Origin: Odiellus spinosus
Taxonomy: Eukaryota; Arthropoda; Arachnida; Opiliones; Phalangiidae
Assembly: GCA_963920705.1 (NCBI GenBank)
Contig: OY987238.1
Coordinates: forward strand, 10,038,183 to 10,102,182
Direction of reading: 5' to 3'
DNA: 64,000 nucleotides
Shown here: positions 40,023 through 53,581 of the stretch, in pieces
Numbering within the stretch: position 1 is the stretch's first letter
Layout: each line of letters starts with the position of its first letter
Notes under the pieces: generated by a model
The model's input: the letters and a program-made list of their open reading frames with translations, nothing else
Databases searched by the model: none
Told to the model about the DNA's origin: nothing
Position numbers and translations under genes: made by a program

Positions 40023-40825
40023 AAAAGGAGGTCCTGTCCTAGACTTTTAGTTTCTTTATTAGTTTTAATTTATATATTCATTCTTCACTATATCTCTGTT
40101 TGGTTTGGCTTGACACTCTTGTTGTATAAACCTTTGATATATATGTATTAAGACGTTTTGCAAGCGGCCACCGCGGGACATGTAGGGTGATTGGAGGGAC
40201 GTTGGTCTCTTAGCTTCTCTTTTCCAGCATTACTCCCCTTATAGCTAGAACCCGTTAGCGCTTTTTGGATTCTAGCTCGAGCCAGCTGGTAACTGAGATT
40301 TTCATTCTGACACGAAACTGCAGTTGTAACGAGAGCTTCCCCAAAAAAGCCCGAAAGAATCGATGAGCACGCGACCTTATAAGTTTATTCCTCAACACAC
40401 GCGAAGTTAGGCTTATTTTATCTCAAAGAAAACAAACCACGAGATAATCGGATGCGTAACTTTCACTGTGCTATCAATTCAAGTCCTCAATTTATGTTTA
40501 CAACCAAAATATCTCGGATTAAAATTCTGTCTCGTTCTCATTAGGTCACGATTTCGTGTACCGCCCACTCTTCTTCTATGTTATTAATTTCAGTTTTAGA
40601 TATTACTTAATATATAGATATACTCTATCCTCTATTTAAACTAAATCTAGATTTTGAGTTAAAAAGGAGCCCTGCCTGAATGTGCTTCCGTAATTGAAAT
40701 TCTCCAATATTAGATATTAATATATATTCTATTAATAGATATTAATTAGTTACACGTAAATAAGGTACGGGTGTTTGATATAGTAATGAATGCTATATTG
40801 ACAAATTAAATAGATCTTATACGCG

Positions 40826-41090
40826 CAATTAAATATGACTTAAATTCTCATATAAATATGACTTAAATTCTCATATAAATATGACTTAAATGCTCAAATA
40901 AATATGACTTAAATGCTCAATTAAATATGAATTAAATGCTCAATTAAATATGACTTAAATGTTCAATTAAATATGCCTTATATAGCCAATTGAATATGAC
41001 TTAAATGCTCATTTAAATATAACTTAAATGCTCAATTAAATATGACTTAAATGCTCAATTAAATATGACTTAAATGCTCAATTTAATAGG
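40826..41090. repeat. 23-bp minisatellite
   Basis: About eleven to twelve tandem copies of a 23-bp AT-rich unit occur, with core AAATATGACTTAAATGCTCA followed by ATT. The first copies have 'ttctcatat' variants and the middle copies drift. Confidence 0.9.
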
Positions 41091-42104
41091 TCGTGGATGA
41101 CCAATGAAATATCTCTTATTTGCAAATTAAAAGGTCTGTGATTACCCCAAAAAAAATAGGAGCTCTAGAAGTTCAATGAATGCGACTAATTATGTCCAAA
41201 ATCCTGAAAACTTAAATTTACTCCTGTTTACTTGTTTTCCCCTGAACACCGGCGCTCTCCTCGTAAAACACTTTTACAGGCGCATACCTAAAAATACATT
41301 GTTAAACATCCCTTTAAAGTTGGCTTCTTTGCAAATACGACACCTTTCTTCATTTGATAATTAGAATAACGAGAATATTTGCTAAATTCGTAAAGTTTTC
41401 AACACGTGACTTATACTTCCGTTTTTAAAAACCTTTTTCTTCGATTGCTTTAGTGATCTACATTTTTTAAAACGTTTCCTTTTATTTCGAATCGTTCTCC
41501 CCTCGTAGGAATTTCCTAAATCCTTCCATCCAATCTAGTATAAACTTAAAACGAAGGGTGCATATTTACTGATGCACTATTTTCTTATCTTTCCTTCTCT
41601 CTTTGATGTTAGTCTTCAACGGAAACCCTCTAATTTTCAAGTTGCTTTCCTGCATCCAACGATTTTCAGTTTATTATAAAGTTGACTTTATAAATTATCT
41701 CAAACTTAACTTGAATGTTTGATGCTCAACCCTTGATCGATCGAATTTCTAGTCCTACCGGTACGCTATATTTGATTTTTAAAGTTTAACTTTGCAATTT
41801 AGAGTTCAAAACACGAAATGTATGCGTACAAACTCGGGAAAATGGTTTCTTTGTAAGTACTACGTTGAATCTAAAAGGAATCCATTCGTTCATCGATTCA
41901 ATTCGATAATATCGAGTATATTTCTTGTTCATTTAGAAGTAAATCAACTAATATACACGCTATATTTTCGGAAACTGCTATTTTCATAAAAAAAAAAAAA
42001 AAACAAAAAAAAAAAACAGAGGTTACTGTTTTAATAAGGAGCTGTAGTAGGTTCCACTTTTTAAAACCTTGGCCAATAATATCAATTGTATAAAATCTGG
42101 TGCA
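41091..42104. other. no gene seen
   Basis: AT-rich, with short frames only. A run of A broken by one C lies at 41989-42016. Confidence 0.45.
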
Positions 42105-42700
42105 ACACTTGTAGCAATAGTTTAATTAAAACCGCTTTCGTACTTGGCCTTGGACTCAATTAAAACTATTTCGAAACATTTCACTGCAGTCTTGTGAATG
42201 AGACACTGTCTTTTCTCGAATCGATTTGAATCGATTTCTCGAAACTACTTCGGGAACCAGTTAACCAGTTTCAAAGCATTTCGGCTTCAAAAACCAACAG
42301 ATGAAACTATAATAAATCGATTTATGAACGAAATCGCTTTAAAACGAATCCAGCTACAGTCACACTAGCATTTCTTAATAAATTTGAAAGGGTAAAATCA
42401 AATCGATAATTGAATCGCCTGGAATCGTTTAAAGCGTAACGTGTTCACGAATTATCTTTGTAAATCAATTTATTGTAGCTTCATCTATCGGCGTTTGAAA
42501 CCGAATCGGTATGAATCTGGTTCCCGAAACAGTTTCGAGAAATCGAATCAAATCGATTCGGGAAAATACGGTTTCCTTTTCACGCGACTAAAGCGAATCG
42601 TTTTGAAATAGTTTAAATCGATTCCAAGGCCTAGTATGAACCAAGGTTCTGAAGGATTTAAATATCTGTTTGATTTTATCTAGTGTGAAACGTAGCTTAA
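42105..42700. mobile_element. family C long inverted-repeat element
   Basis: The arms are about 200 bp each. The left holds 'cttggccttggactcaatta', 'cttttctcgaatcgatttga' and 'gaaactataataaatcgatt'. The right holds the complements ('aagcgaatcgttttgaaata', 'ttccaaggcctagtatgaac'). The right end 'gtgtgaaacgtagctta' resembles the ends of family D, so C and D may be related. There is no coding capacity. Confidence 0.75.
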
Positions 42701-45409
42701 ATGTATAACAATAAGCATAAAAGTAGTTTTTTTAAGGCAAAAATGAGTTTTGCGTTTAAATATTAGTAAGAAGGTCTAATTTGATTACTTTCAGTTTTCT
42801 TTTTTGACCCGATTCTCGATTTTTTATCCATATATTTGTTCCGAAAAATGGTATCCTCTTAATAGGGATATTACACGATCAAACTGTACCCTATCATTTT
42901 TACATAAAATTTTAAATTGGTATATAGGGAGGTTGAATCCTACATAAATTTGATCTCTTTCCGCTGGCACGATAAAAATAAGATGTATACCTGCGTGGGA
43001 ATTTTAAAACTCCCTCCTTTTAGGTATTAATTCAGTCGGAAATAAATTTTGGGGCGTTTTCGTGATAGGAGAATTATTAGATGACACTAATGAGCTTGCT
43101 TGTACTTTACCCCGTTCTTTCCTCTTCCTATACCGCTCTGTATACTTGCCTTCTGAAAATATTCTCCGATAAGCTGCTCGAAATTACAAAGAGAGGAATC
43201 GCTATTGTAACGAAGGAGAGAATTAAGACGCGTTTTCATGGTTGTCGAATTATATCGTGTGTAAAAGTACGTCAGGCCAAGATTGAATCTCAATAGGGAA
43301 ATCGCATGAGATTATTTTCAAACTAAGCACGGAGACTCTCATTCAACTCTAGAATCTCTGGTTAGCGATATTCAAACGCTATTTTGCTTTCACAAGACTC
43401 TTACCTTAGAAACTACATGAAAACACGGTTTAACTTTATACTCCAAGCTTCATGTAATATAACAAGGCTATTATCTCCATGATTGGATGCCTTTAAGATA
43501 ACGCTAGGCTTAGGTTTGTACGTACTGCAATCTGAAACTGATTCCTAAGTTATAAATATGTGTGGGTAACTGTGTAAGGTTGAACTTAGAGTCTTTCGAA
43601 TCGATAAGGATTACTCTAGCATCTCTTTTCGAATATCATTTGGAGCTAAACCCCCACGCTGTTATAATTCGGCCATCAAACGCGGGAAAAAAGGGTGGTC
43701 CTTTTCCCACGAAAACTTGGAGAAAATGTTTCCTCCGTATAGCGTCGCCTCGTCTTTAACTCTTCCCAGCCTTTTCGGATTTAAAAAGTTAGGAAAATAT
43801 TATGTAAAGAAAAAGACACCCGCTAAGAAATTATCCCCCGTTCCTCCTTCTGGAGTCCTGGTTCGCGCCAATTTGAATTTTTAGCGTTTAGTCATTTGCG
43901 TTGTCTCCTTTTCCCTCGGTTCAGTTTTGCGTAAGATGTTGGTAAAAGAATTTAAGTTTTCTTTGATAATTAAACTCATAATTTGAAAATGCTGAAACAT
44001 AAAATTATACGTAGAAATATTTTAACAGCTTTAAATTCGTAATCTATTAGGAAACCAACTATTGTTTGCTTGTAAACTTGGAAAGGGTCTGGATATTTCT
44101 CACGATTTTTCTAAAATTAAAGATGCTCGAAAATTATAGAGAATTTTCCGAAAATAAAGTTTTGAGAAGGAAAAGGCTCCGCGTTTTAAGAGGACAGGTT
44201 TAGGTTCTTTCCTTCTCTGCGACGACTCTCGTCGTGTGGTCAGCTTAAGGAATAAAAAGTATAGCATTAGTTTCAACAATTAAGGTTACTCGATGTTCAT
44301 AAAATTTCAAACTCAATCGACTGTAGCCTCAGGTGGACATTACGATTTCATGAGAGTCGGATATCTATAAAAAAAATCCGTGTTTAAAATAAGTTTGCCT
44401 ATATTCCCAGAGCTCTGTGTTTTAAAAGTACGCTAGATTAATCCTCTGAGCAGCGTTCGCTATTTTGTAAATTGTTTTTGGAAATTTCAACAAAGATTTA
44501 ATGTTCGATAATCCAATCTCCTTTTATTTTTATTTAGCAGCTGCGAATCAATTAATCGCGACAAACCCCTTTAAACCCTTAAACATCGATTACTAGTTAA
44601 TAAAAGTTCTTAATTTATTCCTAAAAAGTAATTAACGCCAGGGAATACTATTAAAATCCCCCTAAATAAGAGCAACATTTGCTTTTGTTTCGGAACAATT
44701 TTTATTTTCTTTCGAGAGCTTTTGGGGTTTTTGTCGTTTCTTTTACAAACCCTCGTGTCATCGTAATAAATATTACAATCTTATAACTTCTTTTGTTTGT
44801 TTGAAAACTTGATTCCTCATCTTTACGTAAACATACACTTTTTCTTTTTCAATGAATACAAATATTTTATTTTGAACTCATTTTTTTTATATTTTTCATG
44901 TTTTTTTGTTGTTCGTGATAATATTTTTTTATTTAAACCTGAGCAAACGTGTTTTCTCTATAGACAATCATATATCGTATTATTTACATGGTTTTTAATC
45001 AGTTTTTATAATTACTAAATAATAAGATTTCCCCATTTTTTGATAACTATTTTATTCAGAGTCAATAGAAATGTATTTTAAGTCCATATAATACCAAATA
45101 TTATTTTAAGCATGAAGGAAATGGTGTTTAGATTTAAAAGTTAGTCAAAATTAATAAAAAACTAGATTTGGTTCGCCTTTCCAAAAAATGGTATTTAAAC
45201 ATATTCGATTCCGTTCGTTAGTGAATTTTGTTAAATTGTTAAATTAAGATTATCACAAAACACGTGACATTTGGATGGATTAATTTATTAAAATGAAGTT
45301 TAGATCCAATTAATATAAATTAGTTAAATTAATGTGTAGCGTTGTTTATAAATAAGGGTTACGTATATTATTTTCAACAAATTTTTAAAAATAATTTTTT
45401 ATCCCTCGT
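42701..45409. other. no gene supported
   Basis: Frames of 65-73 codons occur (43081-43296 on both strands, 43562-43759, 44797-45018) without domain resemblance or codon bias. A less AT-rich stretch lies at 43640-44240. Confidence 0.4.
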
Positions 45410-45670
45410 AAAAAGGTTACAAGTAAAGTATTTGTTACTAAAACTCGTTAACCATTGATTTCTATTGATTCCCTAGATTTTAAATATACCCTACTCCCTA
45501 GTAAATAAAATTACAAAAACTTATTAGGCTTGAAATTATATTTTGAACTTATTTGAAACGAGTATCCGATCATTTCAATTGATTTCAAGCTTAATAATTG
45601 TTCGTAAATTATTTAAACGATAAGGAAACGATAGATGGTAATATTTTTGTCGGGATTCATTCTCCATTTA
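45410..45670. repeat. family A MITE, highly eroded
   Basis: Traces are 'ccattgatttctattgattc', 'aaacttattaggctt', 'aaacgataaggaaacgatag' and 'gggattcattctccatttaa'. Order and spacing fit a collapsed copy. Confidence 0.45.
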
Positions 45671-46912
45671 AATACTACCACGATATATTAAAAATTTGTT
45701 GTTAAACTAGTACTTTAGAACTACTGGACTTTTGTAGTATGATCATTTTCCTTCATATTTATATATATTTGCTTATATATGGACTTTAAAACTTTCTAAA
45801 GGTGGATAGACATATAGCGGATGTTTAGCGAATAACTACGGAAGAACCACAATCTTGAACGAAATGGCTTTATGTGTAGCCACCTTAACTAGATATGTGG
45901 TAGCTTTTGGAAGCCCACAAAACTTCATGAAATATTTATATATAAAAAAAGCTGTACAATTTGATAATTTAATTAGGTTGAGTCTTCCTCATTATATTTG
46001 TGGTTAATATTGCACACTTTTTAGTATATAAATCTCGTTACAAAGAGTACCAGGGTCAGTGTTTTTAAGTTCAGTCACTCTTTAGGTCTTTGGGGGATAT
46101 GTTTAATTTTAAATACGATATAGAATTTTTTTAGTTAAATACTAACTGTGATATATTTTGTTTTTAGGGTCTCTTTTCATTTTACAATTTTATGGTCTCA
46201 TAATTTTTTAACTATTTGTTACTCGGGTTTTTGGCATTTTTATTTTTACTTCAGTTTCTTGGGGTATAGATTCAGTTATTATTAAAACACTTTCGGGATT
46301 TAAAGATATGTTAATTAGGTTTACACTTGAACTGTGATTGGATATGTGAATGCAGTTTGTAATCCCCTTTTTTAGTTAAACTGTAAAACTAATTGGACTT
46401 AATTGGTGTTTCAAATTAAATTTTAATCACAATTATCAATTATTATAGAATATAAGCAAGAACTAATTTATGAAACCCCAGAATTTAGGGGAAAACGATG
46501 AAGTAGATGTGGGATACTTCTTCTACTCTCTAAATTCCTCCCTAGATATAGTTTTAGCGCCCTCTATTGTGTCTTTCTATATTTGGTTTTCAGCGAGACT
46601 CAAAGTTCTCTGAGAGTGGTCCAGTGAAATTCGATATAATATAATAATAGGCCCTTTACAGATGGCGGTAGAAGTCATTTTTAAAAACAAATCATAAATT
46701 ATGAGCTTATGGCAACATGACCACCCCTTTGTATTCGTTCTCGAAGTTCTTAAATTAGTTTTTGCTAATATAAAAGGGTAACTTTTCGACTTGTATTCGT
46801 TAATCTCGGTTATGCCAAAAATAAATAGAAGAGCAAAAAGTCTAGGGCCAATGAGGATTAATCTCTGTGAGGGGTAAAAACCGTTTTGTAAAATTCGTTC
46901 CTTCCGCTTTGC
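45671..46912. other. no gene seen
   Basis: AT-rich, with no open frame of note and no repeat array. Confidence 0.45.
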
Positions 46913-47101
46913 TTAAGCTGCGTTCACACTCGATACTTTGGAAACCGTTTTCAAACCGTTTTGAATTTTCAAATCGACTTTTCAACAGTATAATTTCATT
47001 TCTGGGCAAATAATCTCTACAAATGACCCCAAAATTTCAAATTTTGACCTTTCCAAAACGATTAAAAATGTTTTCAAAATCTCTTATGTGAACGTGGCTT
47101 T
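46913..47101. mobile_element. family D inverted-repeat element
   Basis: The ends are 'agctgcgttcacactcgata' and 'atctcttatgtgaacgtggc'. The interior 'gaaaccgttttcaaaccgtt' faces 'cctttccaaaacgattaaaa'. It is about 190 bp. Confidence 0.75.
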
Positions 47102-49999
47102 ATTCACCAGCCGCGATTTCAAATAATTCGTCTCTGCGGGCGCGGAGAGAAGAGAGACGTTATTTTTCGCTCTGATTAAGTTAGACATTGAGCCTTCAGA
47201 CTTGAGATATTCCCGATGAAATCTTACCTCATTAAAATATAAATTTATTAGCTGACTATATCGCTTGTCTTTAAGGTGTTATTTATTTTTGGTCATACAC
47301 GCTTAATTATGTTTAAACCTTTTTTCGAGAAACAAGGATTAGTTTAATTTAAAACTTATAAAACCTGATAATTATACGAGACATTAATTTATTAATGACC
47401 ATTTATAAAATATATCAATCAGTATATATTAATATTTCGAACCAAAGTTTTACCCGCTTCGAAATTGTGACAAAATTAAACCAGTTTTGAATCGTATACG
47501 TAACATATAAAAATGTCCATAATTTAAAATAATTATCAGTTTAGACTTTATTTTTAATTCGTCCCTGAAGAAACGTTATCGAAAGCTTAAATATTCTTTT
47601 TTTGAATGTGTTATCAAATCGGGGTCGACACCAGTCTGAAACCGAATATTTGGGGCGCAATGATGGGGAATTTTGTGTTAATGGCTTCAGGATATGACTA
47701 TCCCCTATCTTTCGTTCTATAATCATAAATACTTTTGAGTTTACAGTATGTACAAAGCTTTACGGAATACGGATCATTTATCTTTAAAGTGACTCTATAA
47801 CCATTTTTATTCAAGGTTAAATTTTTAGCTTTTTGAATTTTTCATACTATTAAAAACCTTTGACGTCAAATTTGGCGTCAAAGTATCTTACATTTGCATA
47901 ACACTCTAGAGGATGTGACGTCAATGACAGTGACGCTCCGGCGGGGTATTTAAAACACCTTTTATTTCGGTAGGCGCGTTTTTGAAAAACTTGAAAATAT
48001 TCGAAATATGTTTGTTTAAAAAATACAATTCAAATTTCCTGCATGATGACGTAGAATCGAGTGGGAAGACCTTCCTGTGTTAATTTTACATCTGAATTTA
48101 CTGAGTTCATTGCATTCCAACTCAAATGAACTCTAACCTTTGAGTTCTTCCCCCTCGCGTAGAATTTATTTCGAATTTTATTTAAAAAGGTACCATTTTC
48201 TAGATTTAGTAATTTCGCGAGTAAGAGCAACCATGAAATATATCAGTCTCTATCGGTGATATGGTCACTTTAAAGAAATTAAAATAATCTTTATTGATAT
48301 GAAACTCCCCTAGCTTTGTACTTACCGCAAATTTTAACTGATTATAACTCGAAAAGTTAGGTATGAGGGTGACTTTTAATGACTCAATCATTTTTCGCTA
48401 ATAAGTACGCGTCGGGCGCGTGTGATTATATATATTCGAGTGATTATTCAATCAAATATCTCTATTTCCTCTCCTTTCCTCCTTCTATACTCCTAGCCTC
48501 ATTTTAATGAGTTGGGAACTCCACCCTTCTGTTGGGGGATGGAGGAAAGATTACGGTTTTTGACTAGATGCGTAGATTGATTATAAACTCGGCTGCGACA
48601 AAACAAATTTTCCTTTTTCTCATTCAACCCCCCGTATTTAAATTAATTTCTTTCTTTCCTTAATTAGCTCGTGACCTTTTTAAAACATATTTTACAATTT
48701 AAGCACCAAAATTAATAATAATTTGTGAATTTTTGTTTAGTTTGTTTAGTTCTATCGTGTGGAAAATATAACAATATCAGTGAAAGTTTGAATGAAGGTT
48801 TACTGACAAAATAATTTAATTAAATTTCAACTTTAAACGTTTTAACAATTAGTTTTTGATCCAGGGTTGAAGATCTGCAAGGCTAAAATAAATTGATATT
48901 TTAATTTAAGTGGTTTTAAATTGTTAACCCTAAATTCTTAATTAAGAAATATATGATTTAAGTTCTCGTTTTCAAACCAGAGACGTTTATTACCAATTTT
49001 CTACTAATTTTGAGTTTCTGATTATAAAAAACCAACCAAACTTTCATTAATATTATTATTATATTTAGCTATATACTCATGTTTATACACATATTTCCTC
49101 TTTTTAATTAAAAACGAATAAATTATTTTTGGAAGAAAAAAAAAAAAAGGGATAGAGAATCTAGGTTATGGCACAATTCTTCCTTACAAGTTGTCGTTAT
49201 TGAAATAACGAACAATGTTTTTAATATATGGAACCAGTTTAATTTAATGCTTGCTACACCCTCCTTAATTATAGTCACCGCCCTATTTTCTTCATTGTTA
49301 TTTTTAAACCATTTTTTTTAAATAATTTAACTTTATTAAAAACTCGGAATTTTAAGTTTAGTTTTTTATATTTTTAAAAACGTGTCTTCTATTTATAAAA
49401 AATCCATTCTGGAATCGTACTCGGAGAGAAAGAAGCGATGAAATTCGAATATTTCTCAGCGATAATTAAAATCGATAATTATTAGTCCGTGGTTCCAAAT
49501 GTTGCTTCTAAGTCCACACGCGAGCTAAATTTTAGTATCAATTTTTGATAGAGCGGTTACGCATTGACCTAAACCCAAAAATTAAAAGACTCGTCTAAAA
49601 ACTGTTATTAGTTCGTCACGTGATGTAATACGTTTTTTTTTTTTTTTAATTTTTTACAAAAATCTCGAGGAATATTGTTATAGTAACCAAAAAAGAAGTG
49701 AAATCTTGTTCTAAAATTCGTCTTGAGTCCAGTAAACACGCGGGAATCACTTCTTTATAGCATTATTGAGCTATTTATACCGATTACCTCTCTGAGCTTC
49801 TTCTCACCTCGGGTTTGAATTAGCGTATTTTGAAACCCGCGCACGCGCGCGCGCGTTCGAACCGTCCCGCGAATAACACCGAAATGACCTATAACACCTA
49901 CTTATCGCGGGGTTCACGGTTTGAACTTGGCGCGTGCCGATATAGCGATCACGTGGGCCATCGTGTTTCGAACCTCGGTTTTGTCCTGACGCGGGAACA
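47102..49999. other. intergenic downstream of the eva-1-like gene
   Basis: No gene is recognised. Two perfect TGACGTCA sites lie at 47861 and 47916, 55 bp apart. A CG dinucleotide run lies at 49840-49860 ('gcgcgcgcgcg'). The region 49840-50000 is markedly GC-rich and would be 3' UTR or flank of the eva-1-like gene. Confidence 0.4.
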
Positions 50000-52900
50000 C
50001 TAACTGTAGTAATAGTTGTTCATGTTGCGCGCGACGGGCGCCCTCGGGTGAGTGTCGCTATCCTGACGCCTCATGGTGTTCCGACTGTTCGTGTACCGAA
50101 CTACTTCCGGTTCGCACGCGGTAGTGGCCAATGGGCTAGCGCCGGTCAAAGCCGTCGTTGTTAAACGTTCGGAGGCTTCGAAAGCCGCGTCCAGCTCGGC
50201 CATATCGTCCCCTCCGTAAGGAGACGTTAATGGCTCCGATATTCGCAGTTTCGTCGCTGGGCGGCGTTCGCGACGTTTTTGAACGTACAGACGCGCCGCT
50301 AAGACTATTAAAAACGCCACCAGACCGGCTGAGAGGCTTAATGTCAGGTACAAAATGAATTTCTCCTTGTTTTCTATGAACGAAAGAAACATAAGAAAAT
50401 AAATATCTTTTTCAATTGACATAATCTTAAGTTCTAATAATGACCAATTTCCCGCCAAACTCTGGGAAAATCATACTTTAAGGGGGAAGCCATTTAAACA
50501 CAAATCGATGTCACCCCTCTGAGTAAGGAAATTACGGTATTAGCATTACAAATACTCCCTCAGTGGCTTTGAAACCATTTTCTAACCGAATTGAATCTTT
50601 GAACAATTCAATTACTTACCAAATCGTGTTACCAACCCTTTAATACCAGCAAAAAAACGGATAAAGTAAAGATTTTCTTACTTTTAACGTAATTGAAGGC
50701 TTTGACCCACTCGGTAATGAAACCGATGACTCTCTGCTCTTCGGTACAATTGGAATCGGACAACTCTCCGTCGAGATTCTCGTCACTCTGCATATCGGTT
50801 TTGATTGTGGGTTTGAGCCTCGCTCGCCCGTCACCGCTGACAATGTCCCCCGAGGTAGCCGTTCCTCCCATTGACCCCATTGCGTCGTTCGACTCCCCTA
50901 CGATTAAGAGAAAGAGAAAGACGAGAAAAAAGACATACGGGTTTCAATTAGGGAAAAAGAAACACGTATCACGAAGGCGCCCCCGAAAAAGATCGAAATT
51001 ATCCCTTAAAGCAGAAAAAAACATAATAAAAGAACGCTTAACGATCGAGGAAGTTATAAGCTTCGAAAATAATTAATTTACCCCGTCTTATACGAATATA
51101 AATTAATGATCTAATATATGTAAGAAAGGGGAACACGTTTTTTATTTCGTGCAAAGATTTGTTTAGTTCGACAAACTTGTTTTTGGAATTTGATTAGACG
51201 CGCGTAAACCGTAACTTATCCTCTTTAAAGATTGAAGCTTTTCTTAATAAAATAATGCAAATATTAATTATTATTATTATTACGTAATAATTCCTCTGTG
51301 CCTAATATAACTCGAAACAGAAAAGGGCTCTATATAGGGCTTAGAAAATAGATTTTTATCAGATCAATTTGGTAGAACTAATGACGCTATACCTGGAGAT
51401 TTGGTGGTTTGCGGGTAAACGAAACCTATTTTTGAGTGGACGGTACCCGTTGTCTTTCCGTCTGTCCCTACTCCATCTCGTTCTGACTCAGTCTCCTTCT
51501 TGGGCGGGGGTTGAGCCCCAGACGTACCATGGGTGGAATAAGTGGACGATGGTACCACGGGTTGGTTTTCGTCAACTAACGCGGGATAATCGCCATCGGA
51601 TTCGATTTGCTCTTTGGTTTCGTCACTGAAATCGCCTGACTGAGACGTTCCCTTACCCAAGTCCAACTCTTTAAGGATATCCTTGGGAACTGTGAAAAAA
51701 CAATTTCAATTTTTTGGTGAAATAATCTTACTTAAATCAAATCCTTTTGGAAATTGTAATATTCTTTCAACTACATCGATTTAAAGGGAGAGTAAAGAAG
51801 ATTTTTCTGCGCCACTACTTTAGATTGAAAGAATATTAAGTTTTATTTACAATCTCTGTTTTCTCGGCGTGTGTGAAAGAGAGAAAAAAAAAAAAATATT
51901 ACCACAAGTATAGACGACTTTAAGATGCAATCGAACTCCTTTGGGGCAACCCGGACTACCGAAAGTTCCCAGATCGGCCCCGACGGAACACTTCCGTTTC
52001 CCGTGGCAGCTGCTCATCACCGTTTCGGTGGCGTAACTCACTTGGCAATCTAGGTCGAGAGAGAAAGACGAGAAATAGATAATCATTCCGGGATCAATTT
52101 CGAAAGCGTATTACGTTGAGAGCAATCTTAATATGGTTCCCAGACGGTTATCGACTTGAAATATATATTATATCGCAGCTAGAGCCGAAGGTTCCAATAT
52201 CTATCCAAAATATTTTGGCTACCAGGATTTTTAAGCCTAAATATTAACAAACAACCCATTGGCTTTATAAGTATAGTTTGGGATCGTATTTTAATTTTGA
52301 AAAAGGAGTTTTTGGAAACAAATTTTAAAATTATCGCTTTTTCACCTAATTTCAACTTTTCGCAAATATTATTTCGCCTGCTATTATCAAAAGTTCATAA
52401 CTTATTCCAAAAAAGGAGACATACTCTATCGGCTAGATTTGGCGTTAATTTTAAATCCGAAGCGCCAATCTCTGGAGAAATTTAGGATTAGGCAAGGGTC
52501 TTCCTCTACGACCCAAAATCTCGAAGAATAGTCCAAATAGATCAAAATTATTCAATAAAATGAAAGAGAATATGATAGAATACCGTGTCCCTTGACTCCG
52601 TCCGGTTGTGGGCAGTTGATGACGTCAAAATGCGTGCTACCGAAATCCGCTGAATAAATGACAATTCTCTGAGCCTTGGCGCATCGAAGTATTAATCTTT
52701 CGCCTTCGCAGACGATTTTGTTAAAAAAAGAATCTAAAGGATGATAGAAAAAGTATTCTGAATGATGTAAATGTTAGTCAAGATGACGGTACTTCTCAAG
52801 ATACTTACTGGGCCTGCATTTGTAAGCCACTTCAGCGTATTTTCTAACTCCCGGACAAGGATCTCCACCAAAGGATTCCGGAGATGTTCTCACTTTGCAA

Positions 52901-53581
52901 GTTCTTTGCTCTCGGCAAGCGGCCTCCACCGTCTGCAAAATTGTGTACTAAAACCTGTCATTAAGATAAGCCCAAAAAATACCGCGATCCAGCGACAATC
53001 CCGCCACGAAATGCCTCAATTTATATACTTTATAGCCTGAATTAACTTCGTTCAATTTTGATTGGATTTAAGTTTCATCGAAGGAAAATCTTACCAATTA
53101 TTTTAAGCCAGCCTTCAAAAACGGTACATTCATTCCGCTTCTTAAAATCGTCGCCAATGATAGTAAATTCATAGTGTTGAAGGCTATAGAGTGACCTGAT
53201 TGGTCCATTTTTCACCTCATTGATACTTAGCGAGCTAATTCTGATGTATTTTAAATGATAGTTATGGGCATTTCGTGGCAGTTTTTTTGTTTCAATGAAT
53301 CAAAACTGTTCGCTTACTCTTAACGTCTCATTGGCGACGCAGTTGGTCGTCTCGTTCTCGGCATAGTATTGGTCATCTCCCGCCACCATGTTGGGATTGA
53401 CTGGTGGACAGAGTTCGTACGATGGCACTTGACGACCGTACTGAGCCAGGTTGATGTTGATGATGGTACTAGGATAGCAAGTGATGACCAGATCTTCGTC
53501 GTCGCAGGCGTGGACTTGAAACGTGCGCAGGATCCCTGATAACAGAGCTGCGAGGGTCATGAGCCAGACAACAACGGACAT
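50000..53581 (-). CDS. EVA1C: eva-1 homologue (EVA1C-like) receptor, two SUEL lectin domains, 7 exons
   Basis: Exons in transcript order: 53318-53581, 52809-52932, 52584-52733, 51903-52049, 51393-51689, 50682-50897, 50000-50373. All phases agree, giving 523 aa. Residues 1-25 are a signal peptide. Two galactose/rhamnose-binding lectin (SUEL) domains lie at about 26-129 and 134-228, with the expected NLAQYGR motif in the first, CxxxxxC spacing, and FGGDPCPGVRKY and FGSPGCPKGVRL near their ends. A Ser/Thr/Glu-rich linker spans 229-399. A transmembrane helix lies at about 405-430, followed by a basic stop-transfer run (QKRRERR) and a 93-residue tail. In C. elegans EVA-1 is an axon-guidance receptor that binds SLT-1/UNC-6-pathway partners; that role here is inference. 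The last exon is GC-rich compared with the window. Confidence 0.92.

Noticed and set aside
50158..50358. 66-codon plus-strand frame, Arg-rich
   Set aside because: It is antisense to the last exon of the eva-1-like gene; the open frame follows from high GC.
50693..51076. 127-codon plus-strand frame
   Set aside because: It lies mostly antisense to the sixth exon of the eva-1-like gene, whose frame has splice sites, phase and family continuity. This one has none.
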